Part shown: piece after piece, positions 33,275 to 45,790 of the stretch | Layout: every line of letters starts with the position of its first letter | Position numbering within the stretch: position 1 is the first letter of the stretch | DNA from: Lepeophtheirus salmonis | Lineage: Eukaryota > Arthropoda > Copepoda > Siphonostomatoida > Caligidae | Reading direction: 5' to 3' | Length of the DNA stretch: 64,000 nt | Assembly: GCF_016086655.4 (NCBI RefSeq) | Contig: NC_052132.2 | Location: forward strand, 15,874,805-15,938,804 | Made by a program: the position numbers and the translations under genes | Notes under the pieces: generated by a model | Databases searched by the model: none | What the model was told of the DNA's origin: nothing | What the model saw: the letters and a program-made list of their open reading frames with translations, nothing else

Positions 33275-34268
33275 CAAAAGTCCTCCTTCACAAGCAAAAA
33301 CAGCCTCGACACGTAGCTCATAAATATGAAGGCCTTGTCCATGGCATAACGCACTGTTATGATGGCAACTCGGAGGAAATACAAAGTTGCGGCAGACATG
33401 TTTCTATGAGGTGTCACAAACTGCAAAGTTGAGGGTGTTGAGGTCAGTACTGAAGGAGAGCCGCATACAGGGAGGGCGGAAGTCCACTTTATTTTTACTG
33501 CAGAAGTTTTGGTTTTTTTTTGGCTGTAACAAATAGATTTTTTTTATCGTCATTTATTGCAAATTAAAATCAATGGTAAATAGATTAATAGACAAAATTT
33601 AATAAAACAAAATAATAATGACTAAATAAATTTATTTAATTGTGTTAAAATAATGAAAGAAAGTAATAAATACTACATTACGATTAATTTATTAATATAA
33701 GGACTATGTGCATTGTACGCCAATACCGTTAATAGACTCAAGGTTGTGTAGTTTATAATATGATTCCTAAGGATTAATTTATATATTAATTTGTATTTAC
33801 CTGTTCATTATTTATGGTGTGATTCTTATTTTTTTATTCTTCTTTTATTTTTTTATTCTCTAGGCAGTTATTCTTTTAAACATTATATTGGAAACATAAG
33901 AGTTGATAAAAATTTTGTGATACGGTTAAAAACTATTAAGAAGAAAACATAACATAAATATCGGCCTTTTGGCTAAGGTCAAAATGTAGTATATGTTCTT
34001 AATAGACTTCTTGATCTTGTAGGCAATATGGATAGAGATGCCAAAGGTTTCTGCATTCTTTTTGGCAATGATAAAGGCACGGAGGAGATTGCACACTCGT
34101 GTCTTTTTTTATGTTGCTGTTTCGATATTTTTAAATTTAGAGACATGGGATAAAAAGAGAACTTTTTTATTTTTTTGCAGCTGTTGTTATATTGCGTAAT
34201 AAAAGCTTGAAATTAAAAATAACGTGTGTAAAATTGTAATTAAATACTACTGATAATTTCGGGTCACC
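33275..34268 (-). mobile_element. Mariner-type relic, core deleted
   Basis: On the minus strand the N-terminal code comes first (34.11-33.98 kb): RVCNLLRAFIIAKKNAETFG then ISIHIAYKIKKSIKN, the HTH of this transposase family. After about 500 bp of unrelated AT-rich DNA, C-terminal code follows near 33.47-33.28 kb: STDLNTLNFAVCDT and KHVCRNF. LNF replaces the expected LDF, so the third aspartate is lost. A GGGTGACCCGAAATTATC end is readable in reverse from 34268. The other end was not found. Confidence 0.65.
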
Positions 34269-34269
34269 C

Positions 34270-36100
34270 CTCTTTACGTGTAAGTGGGCTCATGAAACCG
34301 AAAAGAAATACTTCTAATTATTTTTTGGGAGTAATCATTAAAGCAAATCAACTTTATTAAAGCAAAGTCGTTCTGCCATCGACGCCTAATAACTCCTAAA
34401 AAGGCCGGGAACCACTTATACTAATAAATAAGAGTAAAATATGGGCTGATTATTTTGTTTTAGCATTTCATAAACATGGTTTTTAGTAAAAATTTATATT
34501 CTTCACATTTTTGTGAAACAAATTTTAATTTTAACAATTATTTTTGACTCACATTTTAAACAAAAACTTTATTCCATACTACTGATATCGTCGAATGTAT
34601 TTCTTTACAAAGATTAACCATCAAAAAATGTATTTAAATACAAATGATTAACTAAGAACTGTAAGCGTATGTACTATATATAAAAAGAAGGTTCCTTGAC
34701 CCAAGTGGGAAAAAACTTATGTCGATAGACTTCCATGTATCTATAATTCCATGCTTGAATTAAATTTCATTATTCAATAAAAATTACTGATCTACCTCGC
34801 ATTACAAACATGATATTTGTTGGAGTAGTACTCAACATTCAAAAATGAACCTCGATTTGTTTCTTAAGAATGAGAACTAATCAATGCAATGCTTAACATC
34901 CCAAGTTAAATTACTCTTGGAGCAGTGTGCCAGTCGAAAATGATGTTTGTTGACTAACAAAAGCAATACATCTTACAATAATCGGTCCTAGAATGTATTG
35001 GAAAGAAGGAGGGCCACATTATATAAGGGGGACGTCATTAGGTCAGCCTAAATATTTTTTTATATAAAAGCCAAATTTGACATATATATTTTTTTTTTCC
35101 AGAGACAAGAAGCTTTTTAGAGGGATACATTTTTTTGGAAGGGGCACAGCTTGAACAAATAACCTTTGGCAAATAGAAGTTTTTTCTCCAATATGTTTAT
35201 TTTAGAGGAATTTATTTCATTGCTATAAAAGGGTGTGGGGAAATGCTCTCTATGGTTTTGGCACCACTCCGTGCTACCAATCGGCTTTTGTTATTAATTT
35301 TTATTCAAATTCAATACAAGTACATATAGCACAAGTTAACTAAGTACCTCGCAAACAGTCACCGAGTGTCAGGGGGTCCCATACCTCCCTGCAATGAATA
35401 TTTAAAGGGACGGTAAATAAATAAAACTAGACATGTTTTAATAAAATTCCTTTTGTAAAACTACAGATTGGAAAAAAAATAAGCACATTTTTGCTTTAAC
35501 TATATTTGAAATCAGGATCGTCAAACTATACTATGATTTATGAAGGGTGTGCCATTATCTAGGGGAAATTTCTTTTCGAAACAAATACAAGAAAGAGTTT
35601 TTTTTTTATCGATTTAATAGACGGTTGTAAATCTGTAGGGAAGGAAAATCCCAATTTCCATCTTTTTTTGGTAAGTTTATTTTATGACATTCTGTCCCGT
35701 CACCGACAAATTTAGTAGTCTCTTTATTTTGTTAAGAAAATAAACTATTTGTTTCGTCTTGTAGTTGTCATGCAAAAAACATTTGTTGACGAATCCATTT
35801 CGTCTAGTCATGGCTAAATATATGAAAGATCATCATTTACTAGAAACCGGGTCGGTTCAGATCTTTTGACGTAAATATTATAGGAACTCAAACTTTCGAA
35901 TCCAGATCCGAAACCATATTAAAATGGATACTTTCTCAAATTTTATGAACATTTCCCCCAAAGTTCTGACATTTATAAAATAGGATACGGATTATGGTTA
36001 CATTTTTACTGATATCTGATGTTGAAACAATGAATAACCCAATGTTATTGCTATTAGAGCATAACTTAGTGTTATTATTAGAATGATTGTCATTACAACA
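34270..36100. other. No gene recognised
   Basis: AT-rich non-coding DNA, without clear element ends or frames. A GC-rich-flanked T-run near 35080-35180 carries nothing I recognise. Confidence 0.5.
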
Positions 36101-36104
36101 TAGG

Positions 36105-36345
36105 GCACGTCGTTACCTTTATCGTATCTCTCAACCTCTTCTTCAAAATGAAACAGAAAAATGACCAAAAATCATTTGGTGGTTGACTAACTCTTCCAAA
36201 TATGAAATTATTATTCAATTTTTGTTAACTGTTTAAATAGACTAAGTCGAATCCAACTAACCAATATTAAGAACACATGTTAGAGGTTAAGGAGAAGAAA
36301 CTTCGACAATTGACAACAAAATCCAGATAAAAATTTTGTGATAGT
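36105..36345 (+). repeat. Dispersed repeat B, partial copy
   Basis: GTCGTTACCTTTATCGTATC, AATCATTTGGTGGTTGACTA and AACTTCGACAATTGACAACA match 23.1 and 52.3 kb in order. Confidence 0.6.
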
Positions 36346-36349
36346 GAGA

Positions 36350-37520
36350 TAGTACCGTGTGGAATAAGTACGGACACTGTGGGCCTCAGTAAAAAATGGC
36401 AGTTGGAAAAAATGTCAAGGAAAAGTGACAAAGTAGAAAAAATGGAAAAATTCTTTTATATTGATATAATACCTATCATTAATTTAATATATATTAAGAT
36501 AAACGAAAAATAAACAAACTCGACAGTAGATTATTCATACATGACATGACTCATGGATTGACGAACAAGAATTAGTATAATGATACACATTGCGAAATAT
36601 AAGACACTTAAAATCTTCAAAGACCTGAAACTTTCCCATCGTGTTGACACATACGTACTTCAACTAACCAAATTAGATAATTGTCGAATTAATATTTTTA
36701 GAGCAATTTATGTCGCCATTAAATATTTAAGACATTTATTCAATAAATAAATATATTGATGGAATTAAACATTGACAAATGAATTTATATTTATATTTGT
36801 TTTACAAGTTAATGAAGTTGGAGCCAAATTGTCGTTTTAAATTGATTGAATGAATAAATATTGAAGCAATATTCATATTCTTTGATAAATATAACCGAAG
36901 ACCATTATTAGAAACGTAATTACATATTTAAATGTCATTGTAACATACTAGAAAAATACACTTAAAAATTAGTTGAAAGTGCGTCAATTGTTATGGTTTT
37001 CTTCCGAAAAATCCATCACATCTTTTTTAAGATCCGTAAAAAGTTCAAATGTCCAAAGCCAGTTCGGGAATTGGATCTTTTGGGTAATAGAAATTTATTT
37101 ATAGCGTGCATAGGCACTTTGAATCTGGGTCAACGACCCATTCTGTCCCTAGTCGTAGGCGACAAATGAATCACAATACGACTAACTTTTCCTGTGAAGG
37201 TCATGCCACTCCACCACTGATTACAACACGAGATATTGCTAAATACCTACATATTATATGTATATAGGCAGTGTTTAAATAAACAAATTAACCCCATCAG
37301 TGTTTGACGTTTGTATTATCGCTTAATAAAGACTGGACTTACTTGACCAAAATCTGAGAAAATCCAATAATATTTGGTATTAATGGTGTAAAAATGGTGT
37401 TTGGTAACTTCATTTCTTGCTAAATTCATTCCCGGATATTTAATTTCCATTTTGAATATATATATATATATATATTGACGTCTTACGGTTTATGTTTCTA
37501 AACTAGCTGTATTTTTGTGT
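36350..37520. other. No gene recognised
   Basis: AT-rich. A (TA)n microsatellite lies near 37457-37476. A slightly GC-richer stretch at 37040-37220 has no frame. Confidence 0.5.
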
Positions 37521-37527
37521 TACAATG

Positions 37528-37630
37528 CTGTACAGTAGTGAGTATCATGGGAACCATAAAATGTGCTATCACAGGTTTAGGGATCTCAAAAGTTGCTACT
37601 TGCAATAAAAATCCTTGCATTAAATCTAAA
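37528..37630 (+). repeat. Dispersed repeat E
   Basis: TACAGTAGTGAGTATCATGG, TCTCAAAAGTTGCTACTTGC and AATAAAAATCCTTGCATTAA match the reverse complement of 59840-59945. Confidence 0.65.
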
Positions 37631-37929
37631 TTGCACGAGACTCCCACCTGTACATGATTTTACTTCAGGAAAGGTTTCAGTATGAAGTAAAAAAAGATTT
37701 TCTGAAGTAAACTTTTTATTTATCTTAAATAAAAATGTTTTTAATATTTAAAAAATGACCTCTTGTGTAATGTAATATATTCCTAAAGTAAAATTCGTTA
37801 CTTATAGAGTACGATAAAAAGTTGCGTTCACTTTTATTTAGTAAGAAAATAAATGAAAAATGATAAAAATCACTAATGAAAAAGGAAAAAAATCAGCTAA
37901 TATGTTAATATTACTTTGATATAAGTTTG

Positions 37930-38600
37930 TCTACATAGTATATTTTGTGGATGGTAAAAATGTAAATATTGTAAGATAAACTTGCTTCATCCATGCTGTA
38001 GATTTTACATCTGAAAATGTTTAGAACTCAATGTTTTGGTGACCCTGAGATATATGCTTATGAAAGTGAGTACATCAGATTTTTCTGTCAAAACTTTGTA
38101 AGAAAAAATACAAAAAGCCTAGATATGTCCACTGAGTACGTACGCCGTGCGGCTATTATTGCGTGCCTCCGTGCTGGACACAAATAACTTTATAGATAAT
38201 GATACTTAAATTGATGTTAACAGATCCGGTGTCACACAATAATTTTAAATTGGTGCGATTAGTCCGAATCGGGTAGTTGTAACCAAATTTATTCAGGACA
38301 ATAAACATTTTTAAGACCTTTATATTTTAACCAAAGAAAATATGGCATTTTACATCTCCAGATCCAAACCCCCTAGACTAGTATGTTTGTGAGGGTTGGA
38401 GAGGTAGTTCAATAATACTATTGTTTCCTTGCCGTCTTCCATTCTTGAGGCAGTAGCCAAAATGAACAAGGAGTTCCTCATAAAGGCTTGCGCCATTTTG
38501 GGAACCAGGTTGGAGGCTGTGGTTGAAGCTGGGGGTTGTTGACTTCACTATAGTGCACTAATTCTGAATTAATTTTGAGAAATACATTTTAATGAAGACT
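37930..38600 (+). mobile_element. Mariner deletion derivative, sister of 31.0 kb
   Basis: N-terminal code from about 38127 reads MSTEYVRRAAIIACLRAGHK then a stop, the opening of the HTH. A joining region follows (AATTGGTGCGATTAGTCCGA), then code reading LPSSILEAVAKMNKEFLIK and ACAILGTRLEAVVEAGGC, the transposase C-terminus. The catalytic core is absent. The right flank has GAATTAATTTTGAGAAATA, as in the 27.5 and 31.8 kb relatives. Exact ends not defined. Confidence 0.7.
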
Positions 38601-38684
38601 AGCACGAAGACACTATCTTAAAGATTGTGAATGAAAAATAGCGAATTGATGTTAAAATTCTAAACTAAAACGATTTACTTTAAA

Positions 38685-38936
38685 CTATAATTGTATAATA
38701 ACTAAATTTTTATTGTAAAACTTCCTTGTATACAACATTTTTTGTTGCTTCTGTCCATTTGATGTAAATTTTCTGAACCCTACACCCCTTTTTGACACTT
38801 TTGAAAATGTAACATATAATTGACCCTGTAAAAATACGGATTTGGGTAAATATAAACGAATTTTTTTAAATGTTTGAACCTGTGATATATTTATAGTCAT
38901 TGCCATTGCTGACTTGCCATGTTCTTCTTCAACCAT
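38685..38936 (-). pseudogene. Helitron (PIF1-like) helicase C-terminal relic
   Basis: The minus-strand frame reads AMAMTINISQVQTFKKIRLY then LPKSVFLQGQLYVTFSKVSK and RGVGFRKF. These match the last helicase motifs of Helitron Rep-helicases and cellular PIF1: FAMTINKSQGQTF and PVFSHGQLYVAFSRV. K-to-I in NKSQ, G-to-V in GQT and R-to-K in SRV suggest decay. No Rep domain or other helicase motifs were found nearby, so this is a short fragment. The 3' CTRR hairpin end was not identified. Confidence 0.8.
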
Positions 38937-39460
38937 AAATAAAATAAATATTGAAGAAACGTACTAAATTTAACTCGCTCATCTTCTTCCTAATTCTTTT
39001 GAAAAAATATCCCAAATTTGACATTTTTTCAAAAAAATTCAAATATTAAATTTTCGTGTAAAAAGCAAAAATTCTTTATTTTTGGAGGGGGACTATTTTC
39101 CAGACTGCTGTCTCAAACCGTAGAATGATATTTTTCGGTCTGACTTTATGTAATGATTTTTTTTCGGTCTGATTTGATGGACCAATTTTTTTTTTCGGGT
39201 TCATATATAGATTATAAATATCCAGATAATCTTGAAAATCTAACAAGTGAACAATATATTGTTCTTGAACAAATACATATAACATTCGAAATCTATCCAA
39301 TCATATATATTACAACATGAAATTATAATTGTAAAGCTAAAATATATTATAATCTAAATATTCTTTTAATTTACGCTTGCTAAGGCCTATGTTCATACTT
39401 AATTTATTAAGACCAGTATAAGTGGAATCAGAAGAATTTCCTTTTAACTTGATCATTCAT

Positions 39461-40165
39461 CTCGAATTCGGAGTTCCATACTCCAGAATGGAAGACAGGA
39501 TGAAAATTCATTCCAGCTATCTCTGTTTAAACTTCGTATGACGTTATGACGTACCATGCCCACAATTACAAAACACATATGACCTCATAAACAAATTATG
39601 TGGAGTTTGGTCTTAACAGATTTTTAAATAATACCGATTTTTTAGAACCAAACCATGAGGACGTGTTCTTTTGGACCGATCTAGACCGGTTTTTCTATGA
39701 GACCAGTTTACTACAAAGTTTTTGAAAAGGCCGAATTAGTGTGATCCAAAAAATCATAGCGGTCTCAGATCGGTCAAGGATTTCCAGAACGAAACCTAAT
39801 ACGAAAATGAATACAATTTTACTTGATCATCTATGTCAAGTGATACTCGAATTCAGGGTTTCATATTCCGGTATGGAAGATAGAATGAAAATTCCTTTGA
39901 GCTACATATCTCTGTTTCAACTTCGTATGACGTCATTGTATCGTTTTCATACATTTTAAACACTTATGACATCTTAACCATTTCTGTGGAAAATTGATCA
40001 GGACAGATTTTTAAATTAGATACTTTGGACGGATTTAGATAGAATTTTTCTATAAGACCGGTATAAACCGACTCTTTTTGAAAGGGCTGAATTAATTCGG
40101 TCCATCAAAAATCATAACGGTATCGGATCGCTCTAGGATTTTGAGACCAAAACTCAACACTAATA
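39461..40165. repeat. Two diverged tandem copies of a ~360-385 bp unit (family G-like)
   Basis: CTCGAATTCGGAGTTCCATA (39461) and CTCGAATTCAGGGTTTCATA (39846) start parallel copies. Both continue through GGAAGACAGGATGAAAATTC or GGAAGATAGAATGAAAATTC, CTTCGTATGACGT, an ACAGATTTTTAAAT block and CGGTCTCAGATCGGTC or the like. Divergence is substantial. GGTCC/GACC motifs link it to the 62.8 kb block. Confidence 0.7.
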
Positions 40166-40472
40166 CAAATGTGATAAACATTTTTTTTTATAATAGCAAA
40201 TCTGGAATTTCAAAAAAATTCTTTTATAAATTCAAAAGAACTGGTCACGTTATCTTGCGTCCATTTTTAAAGCAGAAATACTCTACAACGAAAAAAAAAA
40301 CATGTTTATATTATCTTAGAATAACATTTCGAATTGAATGACAAATATACATAATTTATTAATATATAATGAAGCCCCCATAATTTGCAAAATTGCTTTG
40401 CAGGATCATTAATTCATTTAAATGTAAAAAGATACCAAAATGAGCAAAGATACATTCATGTATATTTTATAT

Positions 40473-40738
40473 CAAGGACATCTACAGGACAGCCCCTTCA
40501 CCCAAGAACTTTTACTTTTTTCAAAAAATTTCAATTATTAAATTTGAATTTAATTTTTCCATTCTTTTTTACAAAAAAAAATTAATTTTCTCTGAATAGC
40601 GATGGATTTTTGATATTTTTTTCGGAAATATTTTGGATTGTATGAATTCTTTTACAAGAAAAAATCAAAAACAACCCCTCCCAAAAAAAAAAAAGAAAAC
40701 AAAAATATATATATATATAATCCTTCGGACGCTCCTGA
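40473..40738. repeat. AT-rich TIR-type repeat F, both ends visible
   Basis: Left CAAGGACATCTACAGGACAG and right, in reverse, CAGGAGCGTCCGAAGGAT. The interior has GAATAGCGATGGATTTTTGA. Confidence 0.6.
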
Positions 40739-40802
40739 ATATCTAAGCTTTTGACATCATTACGTCATCAATCATTGATATTTAATATTCAATAAAATAT
40801 GC

Positions 40803-40840
40803 TCAAAAAAAAAAAAAAAAAAAAAAACACACACACAGAA
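40803..40840. repeat. Poly-A then CA microsatellite
   Basis: About 24 A residues followed by (AC)5. Confidence 0.85.
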
Positions 40841-41157
40841 TCTGTCTAGACTGCCACAACAGGAGAAAAAAGCTATATATATATACTTTAACAAAATAAG
40901 GAGTAATTATATTTTTGAAATATCAAGGATAGTTCTTTTCACTTTCAATAGTATACATACAGTGGATGATGAGATGACGCATATTTGAATCATACGTGTT
41001 TTTTTTTTAAATTTATGTAAGTAGGTTCCATATGGATTTACTCTTTACAAATATGTGTTGCGTCAATACAAAAAGAAAATTAAACAAAAAACAAAAAAAG
41101 AAAATTAAAACAAAAACGAAAAAAGAATCCTAATACAATTTTTTGACTTCAGTGGAT

Positions 41158-41575
41158 GGGCTGGAGGGGCTGTAGCCCCTCCCAAATATACAAATTTCCC
41201 AAAAAATATAATTTTACAATAAAAAATCAAATTTTTGTTTATGGCAATGGATTTTTAAAAAAATTCCACAAAAATTTAATTTTTGAAATTTTTTTTAATA
41301 AATGTAGATGTTAAAATTTTTTTACAAATGGTTAAATATAATATATTTTAGTTTAGAAATTTCATAACAAAAATTAATTTTTTTTGTGAACAATTGTGGA
41401 TTTTTGAAATTTTATAGGAGTTACTATAAATTTTTGAATAAAAAAATCAAAAGATTTTATATTTGTTTATTTTTTCTGAATAGCTAGATTAATTTTTGGA
41501 TATTTTTTATAAAAAATTACAAAATCCAAGAACCCCACCCCCAATCTAATCCTGTGGACCACCCTCGGACGGAGC
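41158..41575. repeat. AT-rich TIR-type repeat F
   Basis: Starts GGCTGGAGGGGCTGTAGCCC, has repeated TGTGGATTTTTGAAATTTT modules, and ends AATCCTGTGGACCACCC. The first bases of the left end are degraded. Confidence 0.6.
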
Positions 41576-41795
41576 TAAGTAATTTCCCATTTAAATATTT
41601 TGCTTTATTTGACCTCAAAGATATTTTGCCTAAATATGAAAATTAATGAGATTTAAAGTTCGTTTTTGGTATTTTTTGATAAAATTGATGTTCCTTTTTA
41701 AACTTTCAATCAAAATATGTAAATTACTATAAAACAATTCAAAGGGTTGTTTTCCAATTCAGTTCATATACAATCAAAATTTCATTAAGTAATGA

Positions 41796-42029
41796 ATGCA
41801 AACCAGAGACAGAATAGGTAATAAAATTATTAATAATAAGAAGAAAAAAAAACCAGCAACGATTCGAATAAAAGAATTGATAATAACTGTTCCGCTAATA
41901 ATTTTCATAGACATACCAGAAGGGACGTCAGGGACCTCATGTAACGCCCCTGGCGTCTGTCTTAAACTAAAGGACGCTAGGGAAAGAATGGTTAAGGGAA
42001 AAATAAACAATTCAATCAAAAGACAATGA
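41796..42029 (+). other. Unrecognised 77-codon open frame
   Basis: Reads GNKIINNKKKKKPATIRIK, then IPEGTSGTSCNAPGVCLKLK and DARERMVKGKI. The second half has a normal protein composition, but no domain is recognised. A minus-strand frame overlaps it entirely. Treat as a weak exon candidate. Confidence 0.15.
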
Positions 42030-42244
42030 AGACTCTGATCCTAACACCGACCTATAATTTCGTATTATTGTTGTAACGTAGTCGTCCATATTCTTCCCCT
42101 TTTCACTAGAGGGGGATCGGCCTGTTCAAACTGGCTGCGTGCCTGGAGGAATAAGTAGCAGCTTCTAATTTTAAGCCAATCAGAATTGAGAACTACTTGT
42201 CCTTTAGCTTAAACTATCGTCAGTCTCATTTTGAAAAAAGAAAA

Positions 42245-42539
42245 AATGTGTTTTTTTAGTGTTCTTTTAATTAATTGATTAGATGGGGTTGCACTGATTA
42301 AGTATAAGTACACATTATATTATTACAATTTCCTCACCTAAACTATAAATCTTTTTGGTGAAATTAATATGCATAAAGTATAATTCTTTCTCTAGGAATC
42401 ACCTGGGCGCGAACGTAGACACACTCAATTCAAGAGACTAACTTTTCCTGAGCGCGTTATCCATGACTATTCAAAGATAATTTACGAATTTGCGACACAA
42501 AAAGAGGCTCACGACTATTTCCTTCTTGATAACTCTTGA
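42245..42539 (+). repeat. Low-copy duplicated segment with a candidate exon (copy 1)
   Basis: About 150 bp of AT-rich sequence ends in a pyrimidine tract and TTCTTTCTCTAG (42384-42395). From 42396 an open frame runs ESPGRERRHTQFKRLTFPER, then VIHDYSKIIYEFATQKEAHD, YFLLDNS and a stop. The upstream non-coding part and the first 50 or so bases of the frame are duplicated in inverted orientation at 57.19-57.53 kb, so the intron-like and exon-like parts moved together. Family unknown. Confidence 0.3.
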
Positions 42540-43094
42540 TGTCTGTTGCTTGCATAATTTAGTGTTGCATGGAAAATGTGTAAAAGTTGATAGCATTTTT
42601 GTTTTTGATTTTATCAACAAAAAAACTCATTTATATATTTAACAGAGTTGTTCTTTTTGACATTTGAAAACATATACTCACACACATAAACCGGGTAATA
42701 TTAAAACTTGTACTTTAATCACCCTGTATACGTATTGTAGGGTTTAAATGATCGTCGGATCTGCTCCTCAGTTTTTGTTTTTTGAATCAATCTTTAAAAA
42801 TTACGATTTTATGTTAATTTAAAGTAGATAGATCAAAAGTACCGAGTTTCATTGTTATACCTTATATATATATATGAATCAATAATAGGCTTTGTATTTA
42901 AAACCTTGGGCTGAATGAATAATCCCGAGGATTTAACTCTAGTTTTGATTTGTGATTTGCAGTACACATAAATGATTAATAAATATATATTTGATAGAAA
43001 TTGACGCCTATTCGTCAAAGAATTCCACGCCCTGGTATGTTAAAAAATCTCCTTAGTTCTTATTATAGAAATATACCACAATTAGGAGGAAGGT

Positions 43095-43400
43095 GAGGTA
43101 AGTTGATACACGTTTTGGTTTTTACGTCCTCTAAAAGTTAAGAACCATCTATTGTCGCTAAAATTTTGCAATTAGGTAGACAAAAGGATTATCTAACAAA
43201 ATGTAAGTATGCATATATATGATTTCTTATTTAAATATATTTTTCAATATTTTAAAATTGGCAAGTTTATCAACTTACCTCAGGGTAGGGGTAAGTTGAT
43301 ACATGTAATTGAATTGTTATGCTACCTCCCTTTTCCGTACTGTGCGTGCATGCAGAAGAGGAGCATGTTAAATGTTGAAACATGCATCAACTTCCCCTTA
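43095..43400. repeat. Two adjacent hairpins built from AAGTTGAT motifs
   Basis: GAGGTAAGTTGATA (43095) pairs with the inverted TATCAACTTACCTC near 43268. TAGGGGTAAGTTGATACATG (43286) pairs with CATGCATCAACTTCCCCTTA (43381). The second pair matches at nearly every base. Loops are AT-rich. This may be a MITE or a pair of nested element ends. Confidence 0.6.
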
Positions 43401-43429
43401 CAAAGTGTTTAAACTTCCCCCAACCCTAT

Positions 43430-44900
43430 GCCATTCAGTTCAAAAGTCATATAGAAGTAAAGGAAAAAAAAAATGCTCGCATTTAATTATTGAAATCATT
43501 TACTAATAAACAATTCCAACAGGTGAAAATTAATAAGATCACCATTTAAGACATAAATACGAACCAAAAACTGTAGTGACATGGAATATACAAATTTGAC
43601 AAATACTTCATTTTGGATATTTAAATCTGGTTCATTTACAGAATCTTTTAATAAAATTTAATGAGAAGTTAAAATGGTGTCCCCCATCAATTTCCTAAAT
43701 GTAAACAACTCTAACTTTTCTATAGTTCTCTCATATTCAGTGGTGTATCACAACTTAATATGTATTTTTATAATAATATCATTATCTATAATAAAAAGTC
43801 AGTTGTAGTATAACGCAATCTTATAATAACCAAACTTCAACAGCTGTCATGTCCCTTTTACAAAATTACTATATATTTTTCCGAATGCTCAAAGTCGTTT
43901 TTTTTTGCGCAATCCTTACATTTTCCAATATTTCCATCCTTGGTGATCATTCTAACAATTTGATGAATGTTTGGAAGTTGAGGAGGCTAGCTACTCAACT
44001 CTATTAGATTGAATATTTTGGGTTCAATATCTTTCGAATGAGGTAGAAACGAGTAAAAAAACTCATATCATATATTAATATCATTTGTACCATATTGTGA
44101 TTTTTATTGTTTTTAAAAATAGTGGAAGAAAAAAAGGGCCGAAATAATTCATCATCAGATTAAATTGGAGTTCTAAAAATCGACTTGAAAGACACAAATA
44201 TTGAACTAATCAAGAGCTTTGAATAATATACATTGGTAATTTTCAAATACGCAGCTAAACGACCTCTCCCAAATAAGATATGTAAATATTTTAAACTCTC
44301 CATAGAATTGTAGTCTTATATATTTTTAGTTCAAATTACCTGGCAAAATACTCATAGTGGTAGTGCCCAGCATTGGCCGGACATATTAGGTGTTGTCGAA
44401 CAGACAAAATTTACATTAAAAAAATAAAAGATAAATCCCCAAGAAATCTTGAGTGTTACTTTTTTGTTTTTCAAGAGCACAGTCACATTTAGTTACTCTA
44501 AACTTTTCCCTATAATAAAAGATGAATAATAATAATAGAAATATCACGGCTTAAGCTAGGGAGTACTTTAGTCTATAGAGCTCTACCTGTCTGATCTTTA
44601 GCTACATTCGCTCGATGCTACATACAAAATGTTTCCAACATTTCATTGATATGGCTAGTTAGTTAATTCTTAGATTAAAAAAATGTATATGATATACATC
44701 AGGGAGCACTATTTACAGTTCACCATGTATACACTCTCATTGTTTCACGCAAAACCCTTGTTAGATTTCATTTATATGTTCACAAGTGTTATTTCTTACA
44801 TCCAAAATGGCTTTTTTTTTTATTCAAACATATATACAGAAAAACTTTGCTTAATTAATATTGATACAGTTCAGAAATCCTTTGTACCGTAATATGTTTT
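43430..44900. other. No gene recognised
   Basis: AT-rich non-coding DNA. The frame at 44683-44892 has no motif. Confidence 0.5.
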
Positions 44901-44904
44901 GGGT

Positions 44905-45790
44905 GGAATGAGTCGAATCCAGTCGTAAAGGATCGACTGGAGTCGACAAATAAAAAAAACTAAGTAGCTATGTATGGCCACTAGGGTGTCCCAAGAGATT
45001 TAACATGAATTTTTTTCGCCAAAAATTTGAAATACATAGCCCCTTGTCTTTTAAATAGTCAATGCCATCAGAGTAAAGAGTAATTTTACAGTGAGAGATT
45101 GTGTGTATTGTTGTTCCTGGGTTACAAGTACATAAATTAGGTTCGGAAACTTATGAATGTAGTAGCAATCGATAGATCTTGATCCATTATATTTATTTTA
45201 TTTGTTGTTCATCTTATTAAATATCCTATAATCCAAATATTTTCTTTATAAATAGCACATTTATTTATTACATATAACTAATTAATACACATTATTATAA
45301 ATTAGATCTACATATGTATATTTATAGGTTCTAGACTCATTAACTAAATAGGCTATAAAATAGATTGTTTAAAATTATAGGTCAGAGTCGAAGTCGATTA
45401 GTTTCAAAATACTTGAGTCCGAGTTAGAGTCGGGCATTTAATGTAGCAACTCTGCGGCCCTGATGGCTAATATCCATGTAAGTTATCTCCCGAATTTAAT
45501 TTTACCTTCTAAAATTTTTTCTGTGAAATTGTGCAATTTGTTACAAAACAGGGATATCCCCTATTTTACCTCCTCAGATATTATAAAAATTAAGTTAAAA
45601 ATGGTGATTGATTAACAAAAAAATTAGGAACAGTGACAATACCCAAAACATTCCATGAAATTTTGTGATCAAAATCAATCCAATTCCATCAAATATAACT
45701 TCAAATCGTGTTGTTTTTTTACATTGAAAATTGACTCACCAAAAGAGTCGAGTCGATACACCATTGAGTCTACACAACACCAATGTTAAT
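44905..45790. repeat. Element bounded by GAGTCGA-rich blocks
   Basis: Dense GAGTCG/CGACT motifs at 44910-44950 (GGAATGAGTCGAATCCAGTC, GATCGACTGGAGTCGAC), at 45380-45440 and at 45730-45775 (AAAAGAGTCGAGTCGATACA) frame AT-rich DNA. A shorter similar block is at 61865-61930. No coding. Confidence 0.4.
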
